NCBI GenBank assembly: GCA_903872555.1
Contig: CAIQLE010000075.1
Span: forward strand, 1-7,856
Length of the DNA: 7,856 nt
Direction of reading: 5' to 3'
From: an uncultured bacterium
GTDB lineage: Bacteria > Pseudomonadota > Gammaproteobacteria > Burkholderiales > Burkholderiaceae_D
Part shown: positions 1 through 5,409 of the stretch, piece by piece
Layout: each line of letters opens with the position of its first letter
How positions within the stretch are numbered: the first letter of the stretch is position 1
Notes under the pieces: model-generated
The model's database searches: none
What the model was told of the DNA's origin: nothing
Seen by the model: the letters and a program-made list of their open reading frames with translations, nothing else
Translations under genes and position numbers: made by a program

Positions 1-399
1 ACCACGGACGTGATAATTGGCGTCTTTAATTTTGCGCCCCTATCCCAGAATGTTGATTATTTCACGCAAGCGATTGCGCAAGTTCCTCTGAGCGCCAGAG
101 AAGGCTATAAAACAGGACCTTCTCTGAATGCGAATTTCGGTATCCGCTATCTGGCCAATGAAGGCTATACGCCGCAATTACAAATCAATGCCAGAGTTTC
201 GGGAAAAGATGCCGGTGTGAATGCTACGCCGGATGATAGTGGTGGCAAAACGATTTACCTGAGTCCGGGTGTGACTTTTTCTGTGTCTGAAAAAATCAAG
301 ATCTACGGATTTTTCCAGTTACCTGTTTATCAGGATCTGAACGGCTATCAGCTGGCACCGAGATACACGGCTTCGATAGGAACGCGCTTTGCGTTCTGA
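1..399 (+). CDS. Outer-membrane beta-barrel protein, C-terminal fragment
   Basis: The reading frame is open to the left edge of the window, so this is the last ~132 residues of a longer gene. A GTG at position 10 is in frame, but nothing marks it as the true start. The tail alternates hydrophobic and polar residues in strand-turn-strand fashion, with aromatic-rich strands such as IKIYGFFQLPVYQ, and ends RYTASIGTRFAF. A C-terminal phenylalanine on an amphipathic last strand is the usual recognition signal of the BAM outer-membrane assembly machinery. I therefore infer an outer-membrane barrel. Its substrate and family name cannot be fixed from this fragment, and a transporter-like or uncharacterised barrel is possible. 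The gene converges on the thioredoxin gene, with 105 bp between the two stop codons. Confidence 0.6.
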   Translation, partial: TTDVIIGVFNFAPLSQNVDYFTQAIAQVPLSAREGYKTGPSLNANFGIRYLANEGYTPQLQINARVSGKDAGVNATPDDSGGKTIYLSPGVTFSVSEKIKIYGFFQLPVYQDLNGYQLAPRYTASIGTRFAF

Positions 400-431
400 T
401 GACTGAATGAAGGCTTAGGTTCTGTCTGCAT

Positions 432-459
432 AAGCCGCTATCGGCGTAAGCAGCGGTTT
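432..459. terminator. Weak stem-loop between convergent genes
   Basis: AAGCCGCT (432-439) can pair with AGCGGTTT (452-459) over 8 bp with one G-U pair and a 12-nt loop. It lies 32 bp after the stop of the barrel gene, in the 105-bp convergent gap. No run of T follows on either strand, so it is a poor intrinsic terminator. It may help end transcription or protect the 3' end of the mRNA. Confidence 0.3.
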
Positions 460-504
460 GATGTATTACTCGTACTGTCGCACCCTTGCGGCTTAGTCAT
501 AGCG

Positions 505-1026
505 CTAAGGAGGCGGGCTCTTAGTCAGGAGGGGCGTGACGAAGGTTTCGAGCACAGCCTGATCGACGCTGGGCTCACCTTCGTGACCATTTTTTTTCAG
601 GACGCCTTGCCGGTCAATGATGAAAGTCGAAGGCATACGCCAGATGCGTCCTAACGGCTTGTAGTTCACTTCATTTTTCATGGCGACTGGGAAGCTGAAC
701 TGTCTGGCGATCTTGCGCACCTCAGCCATGTCGCGCGCATCATCCATGCTCACGGCGAGCAATTCCAGACCTTCATCTTTATGCAGATCGTAATAGGCCT
801 GCAAGGCTGGCATTTCAGCGCGGCACGGAGCGCACCAGGTGGCCCAGAAATTGATGATCAGGACCTTGCCTGAGCCTGCGCCAAACTTGTGGCTAGTGTC
901 ACTGTCGATCAGTCTGGCTTCGATCGCTGGCAGGGTCTGGCCGACGGCCAGCGATGCGGCCTGTGCTGCCAGCGGCAACAGCAGCAGGAGCAAGATACCG
1001 CGGCTGTATGTCACCAGACTACGCAT
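505..1026 (-). CDS. TlpA/ResA-type secreted thioredoxin-fold protein
   Basis: A 173-residue protein with an N-terminal signal peptide: a basic start, a leucine-rich core at about residues 11-20, and a likely cut after AQA near residue 23. A thioredoxin fold of the AhpC-TSA/redoxin class follows. The active site is WCAPC (Cys65 and Cys68), preceded by INFWAT, and the cis-proline lies in MPSTFIID (Pro132). It should act in the periplasm, either free or held by an uncleaved anchor, as a thiol-disulfide reductant in the manner of TlpA/ResA proteins of cytochrome c or oxidase maturation. The true client is unknown. The ATG lies 3 nt after the stop of the upstream reductase gene and lacks a clear Shine-Dalgarno sequence, so translational coupling is likely. 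The last residues (KSPPP) are encoded by a stretch resembling the 3' end of the PHA-system gene at 4770. Confidence 0.88.
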   Translation of the reverse strand: MRSLVTYSRGILLLLLLPLAAQAASLAVGQTLPAIEARLIDSDTSHKFGAGSGKVLIINFWATWCAPCRAEMPALQAYYDLHKDEGLELLAVSMDDARDMAEVRKIARQFSFPVAMKNEVNYKPLGRIWRMPSTFIIDRQGVLKKNGHEGEPSVDQAVLETFVTPLLTKSPPP

Positions 1027-1029
1027 CGA

Positions 1030-2085
1030 TCAGTCAAACACAGGCGATTCCACACCTAGAATCTTGTGCAGCTTAGGTGAGGTCGTCGTGTACTGCATAT
1101 GGATTTTCTTTTCAGGGAAAATATAAGGCGCAGCACCAAAGGCAGCCAGAGCCGCTTCATGGAAGCCTGACAGGATCAGTTTCTTCTTGCCGGGATAGGT
1201 GTTGATATCGCCCACCGCAAAAATACCGGGGATATTAGTCTCGAATTTTTCAGTATCGACCGCCAGCTGCTTGCGCTCAATTTCCAGACCCCACTCAGCG
1301 ATAGGGCCGAGCTTGGGCGAGAGGCCAAAGAACACCAACAGATCATCCAGCGGCATGCGGCGCGTGACGCCATCAGCACCGGTGACTTTGATTTCTGTGA
1401 GCTTGTTATCGGCAGATTCAAAACCAGTTACCTGACCAATCACCAGCTGCATTTCATATTGTTCGCAGAGCTCTTTCATCTTGGCGACGGATGCCGGTGC
1501 AGCGCGGAAGTCATCACGGCGATGCAGGAGGATGACGGACTCCGCTTTACCTTGCAGGTTGAGCGCCCAGTCGAGCGCCGAGTCACCGCCGCCGCAGATC
1601 ACGATATTGCGTCCCGCAAAACGGGCAGGATCTTTGACGCGATAGAACAGCTGGCTTCCTTCGAAGGCCTCAATGCCGTCTACCTTGATCGTGCGTGGCT
1701 GGAACGAGCCTACGCCTGCGGCGATGAAGATGGTTTTGGTGATGAAGCGTGTGCCGGTCGAAGTCTCGAGGTTAAAGCGGCCATCGTCACGTTTTTCAAC
1801 CAGGGTGACTTCCTGACCCAGATGGAAAGTCGGTTCGAAGGGCTCGATCTGCTTGAGCAGATTGTCTGTCAGTTCCTGGCCGGTGCAGATAGGTACGGCA
1901 GGAATGTCATAGATGGGCTTGTCGGGGTAGAGTTCGACGCACTGGCCACCAACGGCCGCGAGCGAGTCGATCACATGGGCTTTGATCTCGAGCAGGCCGA
2001 GTTCAAAGACCTGGAATAGGCCGACCGGGCCGGCGCCGACGATGACGGCATCGGTTTCAATAGGAGTGTGTGCAGTAGTGTTCAT
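1030..2085 (-). CDS. Ferredoxin-NADP(+) reductase, thioredoxin-reductase-like type
   Basis: A 351-residue FAD/NAD(P)-binding oxidoreductase. The FAD dinucleotide motif GAGPVG is at residues 17-22, the second (NADPH) Rossmann motif GGGDSA at 165-170, and HRRDDFRA at 188-195, whose arginines suit the 2'-phosphate of NADPH. The FAD-closing motif [14 protein letters not shown] is at 287-300. The redox-active CxxC of true thioredoxin reductases is absent from the NADPH domain. Together with the length and the C-terminal tail, this places it in the type-2 ferredoxin/flavodoxin-NADP reductase group (YumC-like), a cytosolic enzyme that exchanges electrons between NADPH and ferredoxin. The 7Fe ferredoxin encoded just upstream on the same strand is an obvious candidate partner (inference). 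A terminator-like structure separates the two, so this gene probably needs its own promoter or readthrough. No clear ribosome-binding site precedes the ATG. The tlpA-like gene follows after 3 nt. Confidence 0.92.
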   Translation of the reverse strand: MNTTAHTPIETDAVIVGAGPVGLFQVFELGLLEIKAHVIDSLAAVGGQCVELYPDKPIYDIPAVPICTGQELTDNLLKQIEPFEPTFHLGQEVTLVEKRDDGRFNLETSTGTRFITKTIFIAAGVGSFQPRTIKVDGIEAFEGSQLFYRVKDPARFAGRNIVICGGGDSALDWALNLQGKAESVILLHRRDDFRAAPASVAKMKELCEQYEMQLVIGQVTGFESADNKLTEIKVTGADGVTRRMPLDDLLVFFGLSPKLGPIAEWGLEIERKQLAVDTEKFETNIPGIFAVGDINTYPGKKKLILSGFHEAALAAFGAAPYIFPEKKIHMQYTTTSPKLHKILGVESPVFD

Positions 2086-2106
2086 GCGATGTGCTTTGGA
2101 TAGTCT

Positions 2107-2126
2107 GTTACGTTACGTTACGTTGC
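2107..2126. repeat. Pentanucleotide tandem repeat in reductase leader
   Basis: Four units in a row, GTTAC three times then GTTGC. They lie 21-41 bp upstream of the reductase start codon, so they fall in its promoter or 5' leader. On the coding strand the units read GCAAC GTAAC GTAAC GTAAC. The array is short and may simply be chance, but such arrays can vary by slippage. Confidence 0.75.
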
Positions 2127-2155
2127 GATGCTTGCTGTGCTTTGCTGCGTAAGTC

Positions 2156-2186
2156 TTAAAAATACCAACCCCGGCGATTGCCGGGG
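2156..2186 (-). terminator. Rho-independent terminator after fdxA
   Basis: A perfect 7-bp GC-rich stem, CCCCGGC (2169-2175) and GCCGGGG (2180-2186), with a 4-nt loop. Read on the minus strand it is followed by TTGGTATTTTTA. This suits a terminator for fdxA, which is transcribed towards it. The T-run begins a few bases after the stem, so termination may be partial and leave readthrough into the reductase gene. Confidence 0.65.
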
Positions 2187-2201
2187 CGGGATGTCAGGCG
2201 G

Positions 2202-2221
2202 TCGGGTGCTGTGGCACCCGA
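2202..2221 (-). other. Second stem-loop directly after fdxA stop
   Basis: TCGGGTGC (2202-2209) pairs perfectly with GCACCCGA (2214-2221) over 8 bp around a TGTG loop. It starts 4 nt beyond the ferredoxin stop codon and 15 bp before the terminator hairpin. No T-run follows on the minus strand. It may stabilise the fdxA mRNA 3' end or assist termination as the first of two tandem hairpins. Confidence 0.55.
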
Positions 2222-2225
2222 GCTA

Positions 2226-2549
2226 TCAATGCTCCAGAAACTGGAGCTTGTCCTTGGTGTCTTTCCAGGTATCCGCATCGGCCAGCGCTGCCTTGGATTT
2301 GGTGATCGATGGCCATTTGCGTGCCAGATCGACATTTAATTTAATGAATTTTTGCTGATCTGCCGGTACATCTTCCTCAGCATAGATCGCATTCACCGGG
2401 CATTCGGCTACGCACACGGCGCAATCGATACATTCATCCGGGTCGATCGACAGAAAGTTCGGGCCTTCGCGGAAGCAGTCTACCGGGCAGACATCAACGC
2501 AGTCCGTGTAGCGGCAGCGGATGCAGGATTCGGTTACAACGTGGGTCAT
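2226..2549 (-). CDS. fdxA: 7Fe ferredoxin (3Fe-4S + 4Fe-4S), FdxA type
   Basis: A 107-residue soluble electron carrier. The cysteine pattern matches Azotobacter ferredoxin I shifted by one residue. Cys9, Cys17 and Cys50 would bind the [3Fe-4S] cluster, and Cys21, Cys40, Cys43 and Cys46 the [4Fe-4S] cluster, with Cys12 and Cys25 left free. A C-terminal extension after about residue 58, containing DLARKWPSIT, is typical of the group. It acts in the cytosol as a low-potential donor, and the reductase gene downstream is a plausible partner. On the minus strand an AGGA (2558-2561) sits 8 nt before the ATG, supporting the start. A candidate promoter lies at 2605-2633. Two hairpins follow the gene, so it is probably made partly as a short single-gene transcript. 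Confidence 0.95.
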   Translation of the reverse strand: MTHVVTESCIRCRYTDCVDVCPVDCFREGPNFLSIDPDECIDCAVCVAECPVNAIYAEEDVPADQQKFIKLNVDLARKWPSITKSKAALADADTWKDTKDKLQFLEH

Positions 2550-2604
2550 GAGGCCATTCCTATCTATGAATACTTTTGAAACATTAATAACGGCAAAGCC
2601 CCGT

Positions 2605-2633
2605 ATTTTAAGGCAAACACAGATGCCCTACAA
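2605..2633 (-). promoter_or_regulatory. Candidate sigma-70 promoter for fdxA
   Basis: On the minus strand TTGTAG (2628-2633) and TAAAAT (2605-2610) are separated by 17 bp. The -10 box matches TATAAT at five of six positions and the -35 box matches TTGACA at four. The predicted start would give a leader of roughly 50 nt before fdxA. The call rests on hexamer matches alone. Confidence 0.45.
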
Positions 2634-2675
2634 ACCTCGCTTAGATGATTTTTGAATATACAAATAATGAACCGT

Positions 2676-2696
2676 GCAGGACAGGGCGGTCCCTGC
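2676..2696. other. Stem-loop in the divergent fdxA/lutC region
   Basis: GCAGG plus AC (2676-2682) pairs with GT plus CCTGC (2689-2696), giving 7 bp with one bulged C and a 6-nt loop. It sits between the two divergent promoters. It could be a protein-binding site or part of a transcript end. The rest of this 259-bp gap holds the two promoters and the near-palindrome at 2740, and I see no gene in it. Confidence 0.25.
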
Positions 2697-2739
2697 CTTG
2701 AATAATTTGCCGCGGCTGTCTGAAATTAAATCACGCGAG

Positions 2740-2759
2740 AACCCGCATGGATGCAGGTT
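2740..2759. promoter_or_regulatory. Near-palindrome, candidate operator of the lutC operon
   Basis: AACCCGCAT (2740-2748) and ATGCAGGTT (2751-2759) are inverted copies matching at 8 of 9 positions, with a GG spacer. A 20-bp dyad of this size fits a dimeric helix-turn-helix regulator. It overlaps the place where the -35 element of the candidate lutC promoter would lie, so binding would be expected to affect transcription. No regulator gene is in the window, and the family of any binding protein is unknown. Confidence 0.4.
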
Positions 2760-2778
2760 TTACCTCCGCCGCCTGCGA

Positions 2779-2784
2779 TAGAAT
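2779..2784 (+). promoter_or_regulatory. Candidate -10 box for the lutC operon
   Basis: TAGAAT, in the context GCGATAGAATC, matches the -10 consensus at five of six positions. Only a weak -35 (GTTTTA at 2757-2762, 16 bp away) precedes it, and this overlaps the near-palindrome. The predicted leader would be about 18 nt. The weak -35 could mean a need for an activator. Confidence 0.35.
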
Positions 2785-2808
2785 CAGGCACCGACTGATG
2801 AGGAAGCC

Positions 2809-3471
2809 ATGGATACATCTGCAGCCCGCACCGCTATTTTTAATCGTATACGCAGCGCCAAGCATCGCCCGGCACAGCCAGAACAGGCCGAACTGGATCT
2901 GGTTCAGCAGTATTTAGCCCAGCATACAGGCGGCCCGCGGCCGGATCTCGGCGCTGATTTAACTGAGCGTTTCCGCCAGCAGGCGCTGCGTACATCGCAG
3001 ACACTGGACGAAGTGGCAACAATGAACGATGTGCCGGCTGCCGCTGCCCGCTATCTGGAAGGCCTGCAACTGGAGAAAAAAGCCATCGCCTGGGAGACGC
3101 TCAACGGCCTGCCCTGGCAAGACTCGGGGGTGGCAGTGGAATTTCGTCCCCCGGTCAATCTGGATCTGGTGGGTATTACGTCCTGTTTTTGCGCGGTTGC
3201 CGAAACCGGCACCCTGATGATGCTGTCTGGCGCTCAGACCTTCGCTTCGGCCTCGCTGCTGCCGGAAACGCATATTGCGATAGTGCCGGTGGACCGTATC
3301 GTTGGCTCCATAGAAGATGCTTTTACGCTGGCCAAGGCTGAGCGCGGTGAGCTGCCGCGTGCCACCAATTTCATCTCCGGCCCTTCACGCACCGGTGATA
3401 TCGAGCAGACCATCGTTCTGGGTGCGCACGGTCCCTATCGTGTGCATGTGATTCTTGTCCGTCAGTCCTGA
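2809..3471 (+). CDS. LutC-like LUD-domain protein
   Basis: A 220-residue protein of the LUD (LutC/YkgG) family. Family-like blocks are AETGT at 131-135, LPETHI at 151-156, GPSRTGDIE at 191-199 and GAHGP at 205-209, ending in a hydrophobic strand, VHVIL. The N-terminal half is helical and variable, as usual in LutC. In the known L-lactate oxidation system, LutC works with the Fe-S proteins LutA and LutB. Neither is next to this gene: the upstream neighbour is divergent fdxA and the downstream one a hydroxyacid dehydrogenase. The subunit is therefore either an orphan that pairs with LutA/LutB elsewhere or one that has taken another job. GAGGA at 2800-2804, 4 nt before the ATG, supports the start. 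The next gene begins after 5 bp. Confidence 0.85.
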   Translation: MDTSAARTAIFNRIRSAKHRPAQPEQAELDLVQQYLAQHTGGPRPDLGADLTERFRQQALRTSQTLDEVATMNDVPAAAARYLEGLQLEKKAIAWETLNGLPWQDSGVAVEFRPPVNLDLVGITSCFCAVAETGTLMMLSGAQTFASASLLPETHIAIVPVDRIVGSIEDAFTLAKAERGELPRATNFISGPSRTGDIEQTIVLGAHGPYRVHVILVRQS

Positions 3472-3476
3472 TTGCA

Positions 3477-4457
3477 ATGAAACCAAAAATTCTCATCACG
3501 CGCGCTGTATTTCCTGAAGTCGTAGAAAAACTGTCACAGCATTTTGATCTTGAATCCAATCAGGACGATGTGGTGTACGGCGAAGCTGAACTGATACGTC
3601 GCCTGCAGGGCAAGCAAGGCGTGTTCGCCAATCCCAGTGACCGCATCTCTGCTGATCTCATCAACAGCAATCCCGGTCTGAAAGCTGTCTGCAATATGGC
3701 CGTGGGTTACAACAACATCGATATCGCCGCAGCCACCGCGGCCGGTGTGATGGCGACTAATACGCCTGATGTATTGAATGAAACCACGGCTGATTTTGCC
3801 TGGGCCTTACTGATGGCCGCAGCGCGCCGCGTGACAGAGTCCGAGCATTATTTGCGTGCCGGCGAGTGGAAGAAGTGGAGCTATGACGGTTTTCTGGGGG
3901 CCGATGTACACGGCGCCACGCTGGGCATCATCGGCATGGGCCGCATAGGGCAGGCGATTGCTCGACGCTCGCTGGGCTTTAACATGAAGGTGGTGTATCA
4001 CAATCGTTCGCGCCTCACGCCTGAACAGGAAGCCTATGCCAATCACGCAGAATATCTGGGACGTGATGAACTCTTGCGTACGGCCGACCATGTGATCCTG
4101 GTACTGCCGTATTCAGCCGCCTCGCATCACACCATAGGCGCGGCTGAATTAGAGCTGATGAAACCAAGCGCTACGCTGGTCAATATTGCGCGTGGCGGCA
4201 TTGTGGATGATGCAGCACTGATCGCAGCACTGAAAGCAGGACAGATCGCAGCGGCAGGTCTGGATGTGTTTGAAAATGAGCCCGCATTGAATCCGGGTTT
4301 TCTTGCACTCAGCAATGTCGTGCTGACGCCGCATATAGGCAGTGCTTCAGGATCTACCCGGCGCGCCATGGCACATTGCGCAGCTGACAATCTGATCGCC
4401 GCCTTGTCGGGGCAGACGCCGCCGAATTTGCTGAACCCTGAAGTATTGAAAAAATAA
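3477..4457 (+). CDS. D-2-hydroxyacid dehydrogenase (glyoxylate/hydroxypyruvate reductase-like)
   Basis: A 326-residue member of the D-isomer 2-hydroxyacid dehydrogenase family. The N-terminal substrate domain carries NMAVGYNNID at 73-82. The nucleotide fold has GMGRIG at 153-158, and YHNRSR after the second strand, whose Arg177 favours NADP(H). The catalytic set is Arg239 (in NIARGG), Glu268 (in FENEP) and His286 (in TPHIGS). Length and motifs resemble GhrB and glyoxylate/glycerate dehydrogenases, which reduce glyoxylate or hydroxypyruvate in the cytosol. Other 2-keto acids cannot be ruled out from sequence. The gene lies 5 bp after the LutC-like gene and lacks a clear ribosome-binding site, so it is probably translated by coupling. 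Sharing a transcript with a lactate-utilisation-family protein suggests a hydroxyacid pathway (inference). Confidence 0.9.
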   Translation: MKPKILITRAVFPEVVEKLSQHFDLESNQDDVVYGEAELIRRLQGKQGVFANPSDRISADLINSNPGLKAVCNMAVGYNNIDIAAATAAGVMATNTPDVLNETTADFAWALLMAAARRVTESEHYLRAGEWKKWSYDGFLGADVHGATLGIIGMGRIGQAIARRSLGFNMKVVYHNRSRLTPEQEAYANHAEYLGRDELLRTADHVILVLPYSAASHHTIGAAELELMKPSATLVNIARGGIVDDAALIAALKAGQIAAAGLDVFENEPALNPGFLALSNVVLTPHIGSASGSTRRAMAHCAADNLIAALSGQTPPNLLNPEVLKK

Positions 4458-4473
4458 GAAAGTATTACTCGCT

Positions 4474-4773
4474 ATGGCCGACATCACCCTGACCGAAAAT
4501 CACGCACTCTCTATGGACGACGCGCGTGCCGCTGCACAAAAAGTAGCGGATCAGATGACGGTTGATTATGAAATGACATGCGTATGGGATGCCGATGTAC
4601 TGAGTTTCAAGCGCAGCGGTATTTCAGGCACGCTGGCACTGACAGAAGGGAGCGCCTGTCTGGAGATCACGCTGGGTTTTATGCTGAAGGGTTTTGCGAA
4701 AAAAATCGAAGAGCAGGTCGGCAAGAACATGCAAAAAATGTTTGCAGGAGACGCCACACAGGATGCCGCCTAA
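4474..4773 (+). CDS. Polyhydroxyalkanoic acid system protein (PHA_gran_rgn family)
   Basis: A 99-residue protein recognised by its overall pattern: an N-terminal strand and NHALS turn, a helix at about 15-29 (MDDARAAAQKVADQM), then strands around FKRSGISGTLAL (49-60), then LEITLGFML and a basic helix, KGFAKKIEEQVGKNMQKMF. This is the layout of the small proteins annotated as polyhydroxyalkanoic acid system or granule-region proteins. Their biochemical role is poorly known. The fold resembles a small alpha/beta protein and no catalytic residues are evident. It begins 16 bp after the dehydrogenase stop, so it is probably the last gene of that operon. No strong Shine-Dalgarno is seen, only an A/G-rich stretch AAGAAAG. 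A long hairpin begins within its stop codon. Confidence 0.8.
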   Translation: MADITLTENHALSMDDARAAAQKVADQMTVDYEMTCVWDADVLSFKRSGISGTLALTEGSACLEITLGFMLKGFAKKIEEQVGKNMQKMFAGDATQDAA

Positions 4774-4813
4774 GAGCCTGCCGCCTTGCCATAGCCTTAA
4801 GGGGACAGGCTCT
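4773..4813. terminator. Long hairpin after the PHA-system gene, no U-tract
   Basis: AGAGCCTG (4773-4780) and CAGGCTCT (4806-4813) pair perfectly over 8 bp. The stem continues inward as CC with GG and CCTT (4784-4787) with AAGG (4799-4802), giving about 14 bp with one bulge on each side. The left arm starts on the last base of the TAA stop. Neither strand has a T-run after it, so it may be a weak terminator, an mRNA-protecting structure, or a repeated extragenic element. It lies between the convergent PHA-system and FKBP genes. Confidence 0.5.
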
Positions 4814-4878
4814 GAGTCTTGATGGTCAGCTCACGCCTCAGGGCTGGCCTGTTGCAGTGAGCGTCGGGTGGAATGGAT

Positions 4879-5235
4879 TTAAACGCCCAGCAGTTCCACA
4901 TCAAAAATCAGCGTCGCATTCGGTGGAATCACACCGCCCGCACCGCGCGGACCATAGCCCAGATCTGAAGGGATGATCAGGCGGCGCTTGCCACCAATTT
5001 TCATGCCCTGCACGCCCTGATCCCAGCCCTGAATCACGTGACCCGCGCCGAGTGGGAATTCGAAAGGCTCATTGCGGTCGACGCTGGAGTCAAATTTCTC
5101 GCCTGCGCTGCCATCTTCATTTTGCAGCCAGCCTGTGTAGTGCACGCTGACGTAATGGCCGGCAACGGCTTCTTCGCCTTCACCTACGGTCAGTTCTTCG
5201 TATTGCAGCCCGGAGGCGGTCTTGATCAGGGACAT
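4879..5235 (-). CDS. FKBP-type peptidyl-prolyl cis-trans isomerase
   Basis: A 118-residue single-domain FKBP without a signal peptide, so cytosolic. It speeds cis-trans isomerisation of X-Pro bonds and may assist protein folding. Expected pocket residues are present: Tyr33 (VHYTG), Phe48-Asp49 (KFDSS), Phe60 (FEFPLG), Val67-Ile68 (HVIQGW), Trp71, Tyr94 (LGYG) and Phe111 (LIFDVELL). This is the short minimal class, lacking the dimerisation domain of FkpA/Mip and the insert of SlyD. On the minus strand AAGGA (5242-5246) lies 6 nt before the ATG, confirming the start. A candidate extended -10 promoter is at 5271-5279. It is a single-gene unit between convergent and divergent neighbours. Confidence 0.95.
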   Translation of the reverse strand: MSLIKTASGLQYEELTVGEGEEAVAGHYVSVHYTGWLQNEDGSAGEKFDSSVDRNEPFEFPLGAGHVIQGWDQGVQGMKIGGKRRLIIPSDLGYGPRGAGGVIPPNATLIFDVELLGV

Positions 5236-5270
5236 GGAATTTCCTTCTTTTATGCAGATGGGGATCGCGC

Positions 5271-5279
5271 ATTTTAGCA
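5271..5279 (-). promoter_or_regulatory. Candidate extended -10 promoter for the FKBP gene
   Basis: Reading on the minus strand gives TGCTAAAAT, an extended -10 (TGn followed by TAAAAT). No good -35 is seen 16-18 bp upstream, which fits an extended -10 promoter. The predicted leader is about 29 nt and contains the AAGGA ribosome-binding site. Confidence 0.45.
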
Positions 5280-5300
5280 GCCAGTGCGCTGCGTCTGCTG

Positions 5301-5357
5301 AGCCGGCTGATCCGGTAGATCTGGCGGCAGGCCGGCTTTCACCTTCGGTGATCAGCC
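5301..5357. other. Overlapping inverted repeats in the FKBP/EI24 divergent region
   Basis: Three perfect inverted repeats share this stretch. AGCCGGC (5301-5307) pairs with GCCGGCT (5331-5337). GGCTGATC (5305-5312) pairs with GATCAGCC (5350-5357). TCACC (5339-5343) pairs with GGTGA (5347-5351). The first two overlap and so exclude each other. The stretch lies just upstream of the EI24 -10 box and about 65-120 bp from the FKBP start. It may hold regulatory sites. No gene is seen in it. Confidence 0.4.
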
Positions 5358-5382
5358 CGCTGTGTCACTCGTCCAGTCCCTT

Positions 5383-5388
5383 TATAAT
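5383..5388 (+). promoter_or_regulatory. Consensus -10 box for the EI24-like gene
   Basis: A perfect TATAAT lies 21 bp before the ATG at 5410. The -35 region, around CTGTGT or TGTGTC at 5360-5366, is a poor match. The predicted transcript starts near 5395, after the in-frame GTG at 5362, which argues that translation begins at 5410. Confidence 0.55.
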
Positions 5389-5409
5389 CAGGCTAACTTT
5401 TGGACTACG

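Noticed and set aside
400..504. A possible small RNA or mobile remnant in the convergent gap
   Set aside because: Only short imperfect inverted repeats are present. There are no promoter boxes, no T-run and no target duplications. The stem at 432-459 is listed as a weak stem-loop only.
1459..2019. A 186-codon open frame on the plus strand
   Set aside because: It lies wholly antisense to the well-supported ferredoxin-NADP reductase, which has all family motifs. Its own translation shows no recognisable domain and it has no convincing start signal.
2645..2701. An 18-codon open frame in the fdxA/lutC divergent region
   Set aside because: It has no ribosome-binding site, overlaps a stem-loop, and its composition looks random. 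I see no support for translation.
2205..3471. The idea that fdxA and the LutC-like gene form one ferredoxin-dependent lactate oxidation unit
   Set aside because: They are divergent with separate candidate promoters, and FdxA is a general electron carrier. Without LutA/LutB the link is only proximity.
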